Positions 55,455-63,487 of a DNA stretch of 64,000 nt are shown here, in pieces. Positions within the stretch are counted from its first letter, which is position 1, and every line of letters begins with the position of its first letter. Both the position numbers and the translations under genes were made by a program. The DNA comes from a virus. The notes under the pieces were generated by a model. The model made no database searches and was not told the origin of the DNA. It was given only the letters and a program-made list of their open reading frames with translations. The stretch spans positions 112,182 to 176,181 of the IMG/VR virus record IMGVR_UViG_3300043449_002450. One strand, given 5' to 3'.

Positions 55455-55937
55455 ATGAGTCAGGATTACAAGAACAAGCTCAAGGAACTCGACCTCCCAG
55501 GCGACACCTGGGTCACACTCTCGACTTCTGATTTTGCAGAGGTCCTCCATTACAAGGATGACGCGGTCAATGACGCAGTTAATGAGACTGACGTAGTTCG
55601 CGAATTCAGTAATCTTGTCATGGCGCTTCCTAGCACTCGGCGCGACGGAATCCTCGCTGAACTTGAGGACGCATGCGGTCTCGAGATTCCTGCCCCCGAT
55701 GATGAGAACGCTGAGCCGCTCGACGCTGATCTAATTTGTGAGACAATCAAGGATAACTTCCACGATCAGGAATTCATCAGCTACGAGATCAAGAAGTACG
55801 ATCACAAGCGTGGGCGCTGCACTCTCACTGCAACAGTCGAGGTAACGCTCGATGAGCTGATGAACCTTGATTACAACATGCTCGGCTGGGAGATCGAGGT
55901 AGAGACGAAAAGTGGCACTCTGAGCATCGAGGTCTAG
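55455..55937 (+). CDS. Hypothetical acidic protein
   Basis: A 160-aa acidic protein (many Asp/Glu; for example DDENAEPLDADLI) with a helical first half and a beta-rich end (RCTLTATVEVTLDELM, GWEIEVETKSG). I do not recognise it. ATG 55455 is taken because the frame upstream runs through the tRNA-Asn 3' exon. No targeting peptide is present, which sets it apart from its neighbours. Confidence 0.65.
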   Translation: MSQDYKNKLKELDLPGDTWVTLSTSDFAEVLHYKDDAVNDAVNETDVVREFSNLVMALPSTRRDGILAELEDACGLEIPAPDDENAEPLDADLICETIKDNFHDQEFISYEIKKYDHKRGRCTLTATVEVTLDELMNLDYNMLGWEIEVETKSGTLSIEV

Positions 55938-55980
55938 ACAGGGCAGGTGTAGATACTTAAGATAGTATCGGAGTAGCTTG

Positions 55981-57465
55981 ATGATAGATGTGATAAGGCA
56001 CGCGATTAGAGAGATGTTGCTCCAGGAGCGCGTCTTTGGAGCCCAAGCATTTGTCTATCACGGCTCTAGCACAGGACCTGACGTGATGATTGACATCCTG
56101 ACAAACGACACTTTTAGTCCAGGTTTAGGATTCGGGGGCGTGTATGGCAAAGGTCTCTATAACGTATACGACTATGAAGGGACACCGACAAGCAAGGGAG
56201 AATACGGTGAGTATGTCTACAAGCTAAGTGTCAATCTATACGGCTACATCTCCTTTGATGAGAATGTCACTGTCCTAATCTACGGCAAGAACCTAAGACC
56301 ATCAGAGCAAGCAGAATTGACAGGCGCGTCAAAGTATGTGGTCGAAGTTTTGCAAAAGTATGATGAGCCCAAAGAGGGAGAATTCACCTCAAAGCGCGCG
56401 TGGCCCGCATCAAAACTAATTAGAGGTCTTGTCAAGGGTCTCATCTTCACGGGCGGCAACGACGGTCGTGTCGCTCTCGCGTACGATCCTTCAACCGTCA
56501 CGCCTGTGGCATGGAAAAAAGTTACTGATGCCGATTGGACACCCGTAAATAGAGAGATAGTCAAGGGCTCGTTAAAAAAGAATCTACACGGTGGTTACGT
56601 CGCATCTAAATTTGAGAAACCTGAGGAAGATGATTTCATCCTGATTAACAAGGTTTCGCGTCTGCCACCTCACATGCGTGTCGTCAATAGAAGTTTGAAC
56701 CTGGCGAACACGGGCTTGGAGCGCTTACCAGATAATCTAACAGTTGAGGGTAATCTATCAATAGGGTCTAATCCGATAGATCATCTACCTTCTGGCCTGA
56801 CTGTGAATGGTAGCCTAACATTTCAGAAAACAGGCATCACCGAACTGCCACCGGATCTCAACGTAAGAGAGTTGACGATCGAAAATTCACCAATCCAAGA
56901 GCTGCCTCCCGGATTGTCTCTTCGCGATCTAAAGCTTATAGGATCTGCAATTACCAGTCTGCCTGATGACATTAGAATCAGAGGCGCACTTGTGATAAAG
57001 AACACAAATATCGCAGAGCTGCCACAACGCCTAGCAGACACACTTTGGTATCTAGAGTTAGACACAGTTCGAGGCATCACCCTGCCAAGAAGCATGAATG
57101 TCCCGGGCTCGTTTATAGTGCTCAATGCGCATAATGAAGGAGATGTCATCCTGCCTGACGCTTTAAGCACAGGGCATCTTAAATTGCACGGTAACGGAAT
57201 TACGCAGTTACCCAATAATCTCAGTGTAGACAAGACTATGGAGGTTCGCCACACGAGCATCAGATCTTTGCCGTCAAACCTTCATGCTGGCGGCTATCTG
57301 GATGTTGGCAATAACCCACAACTTACAGAGCTTCCACCGGGTCTTAGGGTAGATGGTCGGCTCAACGTTCACGGCACAGGCATCACCAGCATTCCTGCCG
57401 ACGCGCAGATTCGTGGTGAGATCACTGGTCTTAAGCGACAAGCGCGGGCTGTGGATGCATTTTAG
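55981..57465 (+). CDS. ADP-ribosyltransferase-like / leucine-rich-repeat fusion with targeting N-terminus
   Basis: A 494-aa protein in three parts. Residues 1-16 (MIDVIRHAIREMLLQE) are the shared peptide, ending L-Q-E. Residues 20-200 resemble a PARP/ART-type domain: FVYHGSSTGP near the start, GGVYGKGLYNVYDYE in the position of the PARP G-x-G-K-G-I-Y loop, then DGRVALAYDPSTVTP. Residues 225-485 carry about 11 leucine-rich repeats of the LPx type (LPDNL, LPSGL, LPPDL, LPPGL), as in bacterial type III effectors such as YopM/IpaH. I infer a modifying enzyme with a protein-recognition arm, injected at infection. The ART link is suggestive, the LRR firm. Confidence 0.72.
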   Translation: MIDVIRHAIREMLLQERVFGAQAFVYHGSSTGPDVMIDILTNDTFSPGLGFGGVYGKGLYNVYDYEGTPTSKGEYGEYVYKLSVNLYGYISFDENVTVLIYGKNLRPSEQAELTGASKYVVEVLQKYDEPKEGEFTSKRAWPASKLIRGLVKGLIFTGGNDGRVALAYDPSTVTPVAWKKVTDADWTPVNREIVKGSLKKNLHGGYVASKFEKPEEDDFILINKVSRLPPHMRVVNRSLNLANTGLERLPDNLTVEGNLSIGSNPIDHLPSGLTVNGSLTFQKTGITELPPDLNVRELTIENSPIQELPPGLSLRDLKLIGSAITSLPDDIRIRGALVIKNTNIAELPQRLADTLWYLELDTVRGITLPRSMNVPGSFIVLNAHNEGDVILPDALSTGHLKLHGNGITQLPNNLSVDKTMEVRHTSIRSLPSNLHAGGYLDVGNNPQLTELPPGLRVDGRLNVHGTGITSIPADAQIRGEITGLKRQARAVDAF

Positions 57466-57509
57466 CTTTAATTCCAGCGCTGTAAGATTATCCTTAGAAA
57501 GGAAACAAC

Positions 57510-57827
57510 ATGATCACACGCAACGACAACGACGTCCAGCAGCTGTTAGATGAGAATCAACGAGTCATCATCATGTTCAGCGCATCATGGTGTGGCCCCT
57601 GCAAGACATTCAAGCCCAAGTTCCAAAACATCAGTCTTGAGAATCCAGACGTCGTCTTCGCTTATTGCGATATCGAGGAGACGAATGCACTGGCAACTGA
57701 GCTGGAGATCCAGTCGGTGCCTACCGTGGTCAGCTTCTTCGACGGGATCGAGGAGTCATCTGTCGTTGGACCGACGGTCGATAGGGTGAAGGAGCTGGTC
57801 GAAAAGCTGCGATCGAAGAATAGTTAG
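57510..57827 (+). CDS. Thioredoxin
   Basis: A 105-aa thioredoxin with the active site SASWCGPCKTFKP and the cis-Pro segment SVPTVVSFFDG. The length and fold match classical thioredoxins. It may reduce the class II ribonucleotide reductase C-terminal cysteines at 5376, or protect proteins at infection. AAAGGAAAC precedes ATG 57510. Confidence 0.93.
   Translation: MITRNDNDVQQLLDENQRVIIMFSASWCGPCKTFKPKFQNISLENPDVVFAYCDIEETNALATELEIQSVPTVVSFFDGIEESSVVGPTVDRVKELVEKLRSKNS
57819..57827 (+). promoter_or_regulatory. AATAGTTAG motif, candidate late-promoter element
   Basis: AATAGTTAGATGTATG spans the trx stop and the ATG at 57832. A nearly identical 16-mer (one base different) precedes the ADP-ribosyltransferase gene at 62402. 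Confidence 0.4.
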
Positions 57828-57831
57828 ATGT

Positions 57832-59751
57832 ATGCTCCTCACAGAATCGCAGCTCCGTAGCATCATCAGCGCTCTCATCCTTGAAGGCTACAAGGATAAC
57901 CAGCGTCTTCTTATCCAAAAGCATCCTAGTCATGAAAATGTTCTCGGGACGATGTCGCCGAAATGGATCGAGTGGCTAATCGTAAGATATGGCGATCCTC
58001 CAAGCATAGAAGAAGATCATGTTTTCGAGGACGCGATTGTTACTCTTGTAAAGTTTGCAGAGCGCGACAATAGCTTAAGCACAAAGTATCGTGCAAATGC
58101 CAAATTCAGAGCTGCTGTCGATGAGTTTATCAAACCAAATGAGCGTGGGTGGGCAGACTGGTCCAACCCAAGAGATGCCTTGAAAGTATCTGTCGATCAG
58201 ATGGAAACGATCATGGGTCTCGCCGAGCGCAAAAAGCAAAGCGTCGAGGTCGATCAAGAAGAGGACATCGAGGGAGACAGGATCGGCAAGGTGGGACCCT
58301 GGAACTTGTGGGTTCCCACGTCAATGGAGCGTAGCTGCAAGATCGCGCAGTATGATCCGATCACCCGCGCTCCGAAGACGACCTGGTGCACAGCGAGGAC
58401 TGCCGGGTCAAACCTGTTCTACCACTATGTTGGTAGCCAAAACCAAGATATCGTCCTGTTCTACGTCATAAAGGACGACCCTGAAGCAGATGAAGACTGG
58501 CTATCAGTCGGTTATCTCAATGGAAAACCTGTCTTAAAAGGTCAGCGAGGCGGTCTATCAGTCACGCGTAGCAATAAAGGCCTGACACCCGAGACACTAC
58601 AGGCCATTCTGGGGGACAACTTTGACCCTATCATGGGGATGCTTGCCGAGAAAGCGAAAGAGATGTCAGGCGTCCATCCTGCAAAAGAAAAAGTCAGGGC
58701 AGCCGCGCGGGACCCCGAACTCTTCAAGAAGATGTTAAAGGGCCACTCGGAAGAAGAAAATAAAGCGATGAAGACCATGATCTCAGAGATGAAGGACATA
58801 TCACCCGAGGTCCTCACACTTCTCGCAGATGAGACAGACAGCCTCATCCTCTACAGGGTCACACATAATCCTCTGACACCCGCAGAAGCGCTTGAAAAGA
58901 TCGTGGACCGTGGGATAAAGACACACAACTGGACCGCGTCTTCGGAATTAGCCGCCCACCCCAATGCAACACCTGAGCTGTTGAGAAAACTTGCAGATTA
59001 TCTGCCCGAAAACTACCTCAGCACGGTCGCGGCAAATCCACGAACTCCCGTCGACGTGCTGCTAAATCTATCCAACGTCAACTCTTATTACATCTCAGCA
59101 GGACTTGTCAGGAACCCTTCCCTGCCCCCTGAGGGGATTGAGAACATCATCAACCAGGGACTGAATACGGTAAAAAATATTCCCGCCACCAGTATCGTTG
59201 AAAATCCTAACATAACACCCGACCAGCTCGTCAGGTTGATGGACATGTCAGCGCAGATAAAAGAATATGCTCTGAAAAGTCCCAAGCTACCGATGGATGT
59301 TCTCCTAGCACAGCTTGATCAACCGATATCCTGGGCCACGCGGCAGGCTTACCTAAATCCCAACGTTCCAGTTGAGCGCCTTGTCCAATTCATGGAAGAT
59401 CCCAAGAATGCTAGCTGGCAAAACGCGATGCTTCAAAATCCTGCCATGCCCGCAGACATCCTCCGCAAGTGGTATAATACGCCACACGAGGAGGGCGATG
59501 ATAGAATGTATTACATGCTTCGAAATCCGCGCCTGCCCGAGGACATCATGCTGGGTGTCGCGAAGAAGGGGAACAAAGATGAAAGGCAGACACTTGCTGG
59601 AAACCCGGGTGTTACAGATGCAGTCCTCCAGATCCTCGTCAGGGATCGCAGTGCCGGTGTAAGGGACTTCGCTATGCATGTGCTGCAGAAGCGTCAGGCT
59701 GCCGCCGTGAACGAAGCAGTTGCAAGAATAATCAGAAGATTGATTCGATAA
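57832..59751 (+). CDS. Repeat (LRV/HEAT-like) protein with targeting N-terminus
   Basis: A 639-aa protein. It begins MLLTESQLRSIISALILEG (I-L-E at 16-18). Residues 20-270 form a domain with NLWVPTSMERSC and the motif TTWCTARTAGSNLFYHYV, which I have seen in phage proteins of unknown role. From about residue 330 to 620 there are repeats of about 24 residues with the core N-P-x-x-P-x-x-x-L (HNPLTPAEAL, ANPRTPVDVL, QNPAMPADIL, RNPRLPEDIM), close to leucine-rich-repeat-variant or HEAT-like arrays. The very C-terminus (VNEAVARIIRRLIR) mirrors the targeting helix. It is likely a packaged protein-binding factor. Confidence 0.7.
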   Translation: MLLTESQLRSIISALILEGYKDNQRLLIQKHPSHENVLGTMSPKWIEWLIVRYGDPPSIEEDHVFEDAIVTLVKFAERDNSLSTKYRANAKFRAAVDEFIKPNERGWADWSNPRDALKVSVDQMETIMGLAERKKQSVEVDQEEDIEGDRIGKVGPWNLWVPTSMERSCKIAQYDPITRAPKTTWCTARTAGSNLFYHYVGSQNQDIVLFYVIKDDPEADEDWLSVGYLNGKPVLKGQRGGLSVTRSNKGLTPETLQAILGDNFDPIMGMLAEKAKEMSGVHPAKEKVRAAARDPELFKKMLKGHSEEENKAMKTMISEMKDISPEVLTLLADETDSLILYRVTHNPLTPAEALEKIVDRGIKTHNWTASSELAAHPNATPELLRKLADYLPENYLSTVAANPRTPVDVLLNLSNVNSYYISAGLVRNPSLPPEGIENIINQGLNTVKNIPATSIVENPNITPDQLVRLMDMSAQIKEYALKSPKLPMDVLLAQLDQPISWATRQAYLNPNVPVERLVQFMEDPKNASWQNAMLQNPAMPADILRKWYNTPHEEGDDRMYYMLRNPRLPEDIMLGVAKKGNKDERQTLAGNPGVTDAVLQILVRDRSAGVRDFAMHVLQKRQAAAVNEAVARIIRRLIR

Positions 59752-59789
59752 AAAGCTTTCGAGCCCGTGTAAAGGGCACCAGGGCATAC

Positions 59790-59795
59790 TATAAT
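59790..59795 (+). promoter_or_regulatory. -10-like TATAAT before the third tRNA cluster
   Basis: A perfect TATAAT lies in the 111-bp gap between the repeat-protein gene and tRNA-Ile(TAT). It is the likely promoter for the cluster. No -35 is seen. Confidence 0.4.
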
Positions 59796-59862
59796 AATAA
59801 CATAAGCTGGAACGGTTGCGAGGCCACTAAGATCTGCTCAACAAGATGACCACTACCAACAC

Positions 59863-59938
59863 AGGCGGGTAGCTCAGCGGTCAGAGCAGTTGGCTTATAT
59901 CCAATCGGTCGTGGGTTCAATCCCCACCCCGCCTACCA
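59863..59938 (+). tRNA. tRNA-Ile (TAT)
   Basis: The acceptor AGGCGGG pairs with CCCGCCT. The anticodon loop is CTTATAT, read as TAT, for the AUA codon. CCA is encoded. Confidence 0.88.
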
Positions 59939-59944
59939 TCTTCT

Positions 59945-60021
59945 CTCACCATAGCTCAGCTGGATAGAGCAGCAGCCTTCTAAGCTGCGGGTCATTGGTT
60001 CGAATCCAATTGGTGAGGCCA
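59945..60021 (+). tRNA. tRNA-Arg (TCT)
   Basis: The acceptor CTCACCA pairs with TGGTGAG. The anticodon loop is CTTCTAA. CCA is encoded. Confidence 0.92.
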
Positions 60022-60025
60022 CTTC

Positions 60026-60117
60026 GGGAGAGCTGCTAGGGCGGTGGTCTAGCAACGGGCTGTAAACCCGTTCCCATAGGGTAAACACTGTCGGTTCGAA
60101 TCCGACCTCTCCCACCA
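60026..60117 (+). tRNA. tRNA-Tyr (GTA)
   Basis: A class II tRNA with a long variable arm. The acceptor GGGAGAG pairs with the 3' strand CTCTCCC; the anticodon loop is CTGTAAA. CCA is encoded. Confidence 0.92.
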
Positions 60118-60121
60118 CATT

Positions 60122-60197
60122 GGACCGGTAGCTCAGTCGGTAGAGCGTCGGACTCTTAATCCGCAGGTCGTGGGATCGTCCCCCACCCGGTCCACCA
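60122..60197 (+). tRNA. tRNA-Lys (CTT)
   Basis: The acceptor GGACCGG pairs with CCGGTCC. The anticodon loop is CTCTTAA. CCA is encoded. The T-loop reads ATCGTCC instead of TTCGAAT, so folding or modification may be atypical. Confidence 0.85.
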
Positions 60198-60217
60198 CCG
60201 ATAAGACAGGAGCGACA

Positions 60218-60316
60218 ATGAGTTTTGAGACTAAGAAGAAGATTGAGTTGGCCATTGTCATCATCGGTGGCATCATCCTATTCACCATGCCGATCTTTGT
60301 TATGATGGCTGCGTAA
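60218..60316 (+). CDS. Small membrane protein (32 aa)
   Basis: ATG 60218 with GGAGCG upstream. A short charged start (SFETKKKIE) is followed by one hydrophobic membrane helix of about 20 residues. The stop and the next ATG share TAATG. The function is unknown. Confidence 0.55.
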   Translation: MSFETKKKIELAIVIIGGIILFTMPIFVMMAA

Positions 60317-60552
60317 TGCGTCAGATGAAGCTTATCAACCTCTACTTTAACGTGACTGAGGTTCGCGATGCGCTTCGAGACTGGTGTGAGGTAAATCATC
60401 CAGAGCTTGTTGTGCACTTCTCACGTGAGTGCTCCATGGACTGGACCACTGACAGGCCTCGCGATCCTGAGCTCTGCCTCTCTTTCGACGGCGAGGTCGA
60501 AGACGTCCCAGCGAAAAGCGGTGATGAGACAAGGATCTTCATGAAGAGATAG
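60316..60552 (+). CDS. Hypothetical protein
   Basis: A 78-aa protein of mixed helix and strand (LINLYFNVTEVRDALRDW, then a Cys-containing acidic region). It is coupled to the small membrane protein by TAATG. I do not recognise it. A tRNA gene starts 13 nt after its stop. Confidence 0.58.
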   Translation: MRQMKLINLYFNVTEVRDALRDWCEVNHPELVVHFSRECSMDWTTDRPRDPELCLSFDGEVEDVPAKSGDETRIFMKR

Positions 60553-60565
60553 TCAGAATCTTTAT

Positions 60566-60642
60566 AGGCTCGTAGCTCAGCTGGTTAGAGCGCCTCTCTG
60601 ATACGGAGGAGGTCGACGGTTCGAACCCGTCCGAGCCTACCA
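60566..60642 (+). tRNA. tRNA-Ile (GAT)
   Basis: The acceptor AGGCTCG pairs with CGAGCCT. The anticodon loop is CTGATAC. CCA is encoded. Confidence 0.93.
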
Positions 60643-60647
60643 TTTTT

Positions 60648-60705
60648 GTCGGATAGCTCAATGGCAGTCGCCACCCTTATACGGGGTGGATTTTGCAGGC
60701 TTAGG
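60648..60705 (+). pseudogene. Probable 5' remnant of a tRNA gene
   Basis: GGATAGCTCAATGGCAG resembles the end of an acceptor arm plus a D-arm. A 6-bp stem (CCACCC/GGGTGG) with a 7-nt loop TTATACG follows at anticodon position, but no T-arm, acceptor 3' strand or CCA follows. The next protein gene begins at 60736. It is likely a tRNA truncated by recombination. Confidence 0.5.
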
Positions 60706-60735
60706 TCTCTTTCACACATCGATATATTTAGTATC

Positions 60736-62289
60736 ATGAATCTTACAACGTTACGTCATCTCATCCGTGAGATGATCCTTATTGAGAAGACACAGCCCGC
60801 GGCTCCAACAGCCGCTGCGCCGGCAACGAGCACATCGGCGAATATTCCGTCATATCACACTGAGAACTTGCCGAAAGCGCAGGCGTATGCGAAAAGTCTG
60901 GTCGCACCTCTAGCACCAGTGGGTGGCTACGTCATCCAGGTAGCAGGCGGCAAGGTGACGTTTGCTTCGGGCACGATCCTTCCCAACGGGGCTCTTAAAG
61001 CTGCAGGCGCGACCCCCGCGGTCCTTGAAAAATTTGCGCTGACGCTAGATCAAAATCTCAGGAGCTCGATAAAGAAAGGCCATTGGGCCATATCAAATCC
61101 TGCGCAGTGGACGAAGAACGTGCTCGACTGGAAGGACAAGGAGGGCAAGCAGCTCCTCGCGACGACTGGGGCGGCAAAAAACCTGCAGGACTACCTTATC
61201 AGCGAAATGGATGCGATGCCCATCACCATCACGATCGCCGACCCGGCAATTGGCACCAAGAAGCGTGGTGAAGCGTTCCCAGATCTGGCTGCTGGCACTT
61301 ACGCGTTTTACGAGACTGAAGCTGCGACCTACGTTTTCAACCTTGTGTCGGATACGGGGTGGAAAACGATCAAGCCGCTTACCATTACTTATCCTCACAA
61401 CAAAGTCGCTAGTGATAGAGCGGTCGCAATGATTGCTGGTTCATTGAAGGAGATGCTCGCAAATCCGGTGGGGGTCGAGCACGTGCCACGTCACGAGTTC
61501 GGTCATGCTGACGAGAATCTCATCACTTACTTTTTGCAGCAGGTGATAGCCCGAAGAGTCGGGAAAGGAATGACCGCGGCGGCGTCAGAAGTAACGGTCA
61601 CGGACGTCGACTCGGATGCGGTGACGCAGGCGCGACTTGGAAACTTTAAGAGCGCGGTCAAGAGACACTCAGCAGATCTCATAAACGCGCGGGTTGGCAG
61701 CCAGGTCGCTCAGTCTATCGTTAAGAGACGTCCAGAGCTTGGAAACGCCAAGACTGCGTTCCAACACCCAGACTATCTGTATTATTTAACAGCATACGCT
61801 GGTGTGTTGACCTCTCTTGGTTTAGTCCAGTACACCGACCACCCACTTGCTGCGTTCGGCGTGGCGCGTCCGGCGCCTGGGAGAAACGTCGTTGTGATCA
61901 AATCCAGCATGGTGATGGAGAATGAGAAGTCTGCTAAAGTCTTCAACGTGAACGCCGCGGGACCGGACTTCCTGCACCAGTCTGTTAAAGTTACCGGTGA
62001 GAGTCCCCAGGCCATCGTCGATACTGTGAAAGCTTATTCGGGTGATGGGGGCACATGGCCGTGGGATCCTGGTCACATTCTCGATACGTTAAAGATGTTG
62101 CAGCAAAATTTGGACCCAGGCGATACTGATCTCGATGCCGCGATCAACAAGCTGGCAAGTGACCCTGTCGCCGATGAGGAGGCCCGCCGCGCGCGGGTCC
62201 TCGCTGACCTGGCTGGTCCCGATTTCTTCTCGGCGGTGCAGACTGTCGCCGCGGCGGACGAGCTACCGCAGAATAGCTCGTCCGCTTGA
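60736..62289 (+). CDS. Virion-type protein with targeting N-terminus
   Basis: A 517-aa protein beginning MNLTTLRHLIREMILIEK, with L-I-E at 15-17. An Ala/Pro/Thr linker (residues 20-40) is followed by a mixed domain. Near residue 250 the sequence HVPRHEFGHADENL contains an H-E-x2-H-like arrangement (HEFGH) typical of zinc metallopeptidases, with an additional Glu/Asp in the helix. A metalloprotease is therefore possible but I see no clear third ligand. The C-terminal part is helical. ATG 60736 is chosen because the upstream frame overlaps the tRNA remnant. Confidence 0.62.
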   Translation: MNLTTLRHLIREMILIEKTQPAAPTAAAPATSTSANIPSYHTENLPKAQAYAKSLVAPLAPVGGYVIQVAGGKVTFASGTILPNGALKAAGATPAVLEKFALTLDQNLRSSIKKGHWAISNPAQWTKNVLDWKDKEGKQLLATTGAAKNLQDYLISEMDAMPITITIADPAIGTKKRGEAFPDLAAGTYAFYETEAATYVFNLVSDTGWKTIKPLTITYPHNKVASDRAVAMIAGSLKEMLANPVGVEHVPRHEFGHADENLITYFLQQVIARRVGKGMTAAASEVTVTDVDSDAVTQARLGNFKSAVKRHSADLINARVGSQVAQSIVKRRPELGNAKTAFQHPDYLYYLTAYAGVLTSLGLVQYTDHPLAAFGVARPAPGRNVVVIKSSMVMENEKSAKVFNVNAAGPDFLHQSVKVTGESPQAIVDTVKAYSGDGGTWPWDPGHILDTLKMLQQNLDPGDTDLDAAINKLASDPVADEEARRARVLADLAGPDFFSAVQTVAAADELPQNSSSA

Positions 62290-62401
62290 ACATTTTGAAT
62301 TAGCGGGCGATAATAGCCATGTAATCTGCGGGACGAGTGTGCATAGTCAGTGGTGTGACCGCGCGGAGACCACGCTCTCCATTTGCATAATAGTTAGATC
62401 T
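62290..62401 (+). promoter_or_regulatory. Intergenic region with candidate late-promoter motif
   Basis: A 112-bp non-coding gap. CATAATAGTTAGATCTATG (62385-62404) joins a CATAAT box and the AATAGTTAG motif directly to the start of the ADP-ribosyltransferase gene, as at 57819-57834. No ribosome-binding site is visible. Confidence 0.4.
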
Positions 62402-63487
62402 ATGAAAGAAATGCTGCTTCGAAAACTGATCCGTGAAACTCTTCTGCTCGAAGCAAAGTTTCAGTATCCAGGTGGTGACTCCATCCACGGAGTTTTTGCC
62501 TTTTGGCGCTTCTTTCTCCGGAGTGACTTCGAAGAGATCAATGGTCGGTGGCCGACATATGGAGAATATGTCGATATCTTTCAGGGCGCGATTCCAGGAT
62601 TTGTCTACACCTACGGCAACAACGAGACACCTGACACACCGTTCGAGAGTGTCTTTGCACGCGAGCCAGGTGGCAAGTTCCTGGATAGAATCTATAAGCA
62701 GCTTGTGGCATTCATTGGAGACGATGACAGAAAGGACCTCAAGGTCTGCAGGGCGATCGAGCGTGTCGGAAATGCTCTGAGCCGTGAGGCAAAGGAGACA
62801 CGCAAGCGCAAGCGAGATGCTGAGGCGGCGGCTGAGCAGCTGAGAGCAGCGGAATACGCTGCTAGTTATGAGCCTACCGCGCCCGAAGGTGCACCTCTAG
62901 GAAAATACGCATTCTCACCCCAGCGGCAAGGTTCAATGCGCCCGCCACCTCCAGAGAGAAACCTGCCAGTGGAATCAGCGCTCCTCCGCTCCATCATCAG
63001 CCACTTCGAGGGACAAAGGCCTCTCACCAGACAGCAGTCCGATCTCGTCATGAGCTTTATTAGAGACGGCCTCTACACTGACGTCTTCAGAGAGCCACCG
63101 CCCGGGACCTTCTACCGCGGAATGCTCCTCGCGATCGAGGATCTCACAGCGATGGGCATTAGGATTCCTAGAATGGAGATAGGCGAAACGCTGGATATCG
63201 AGGACAATTTTACGATGATGCCACAAGGCAACAGGTTCTCTTCCTCCTGGTCATCAGACATCGAAGTCGCCAATAGATTCTCGCGTGGTAACCTGGGTCA
63301 ATCCGCTCGTGATGTCTACTCGGTCGTCTTTGCAGCAGGATCACAAGAAAATCCGGGTAAGTTCATTGACGCTGATGGGTTGTATGACTTAGACATGGAA
63401 GAAGGCGATTATTTTGCTGCAGAGAAAGAAGTCATTGGACTTGGACCCATCAATGCAAACGGGGTCAGAATTGTGAGGCTAGCATGA
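62402..63487 (+). CDS. R-S-E type ADP-ribosyltransferase-like protein with targeting N-terminus
   Basis: A 361-aa protein. Residues 1-17 (MKEMLLRKLIRETLLLE) are the shared peptide with L-L-E at the end. A variable N-terminal domain and an Arg/Ala-rich helix (ETRKRKRDAEAAAEQLRAAE, near 135) follow. The C-terminal third has the ART signature in order: Arg239 in TFYRGML, the Ser block FSSSWSSDIEVANRF (279-293), and Glu341-x-Glu343 in AAEKEVIG. T4 Alt, also head-packaged with an N-terminal capsid-targeting sequence, is the precedent: it modifies host RNA polymerase. This protein likely acts in the same way on an unknown target. Confidence 0.76.
   Translation: MKEMLLRKLIRETLLLEAKFQYPGGDSIHGVFAFWRFFLRSDFEEINGRWPTYGEYVDIFQGAIPGFVYTYGNNETPDTPFESVFAREPGGKFLDRIYKQLVAFIGDDDRKDLKVCRAIERVGNALSREAKETRKRKRDAEAAAEQLRAAEYAASYEPTAPEGAPLGKYAFSPQRQGSMRPPPPERNLPVESALLRSIISHFEGQRPLTRQQSDLVMSFIRDGLYTDVFREPPPGTFYRGMLLAIEDLTAMGIRIPRMEIGETLDIEDNFTMMPQGNRFSSSWSSDIEVANRFSRGNLGQSARDVYSVVFAAGSQENPGKFIDADGLYDLDMEEGDYFAAEKEVIGLGPINANGVRIVRLA

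Noticed and set aside
55199-55456. Minus-strand frame across the intron-containing tRNA-Asn
   Set aside because: It overlaps the intron core and tRNA exons and has the tRNA-derived GVEPS/DLNRG type of artefact sequence.
60646-60735. N-terminal extension of the 60736 protein
   Set aside because: The in-frame upstream codons overlap the tRNA remnant, and the protein's shared targeting peptide begins at ATG 60736.
62135-62401. N-terminal extension of the ADP-ribosyltransferase-like protein
   Set aside because: It lies inside the previous gene in another frame and across a promoter-like gap. The shared peptide starts at ATG 62402.
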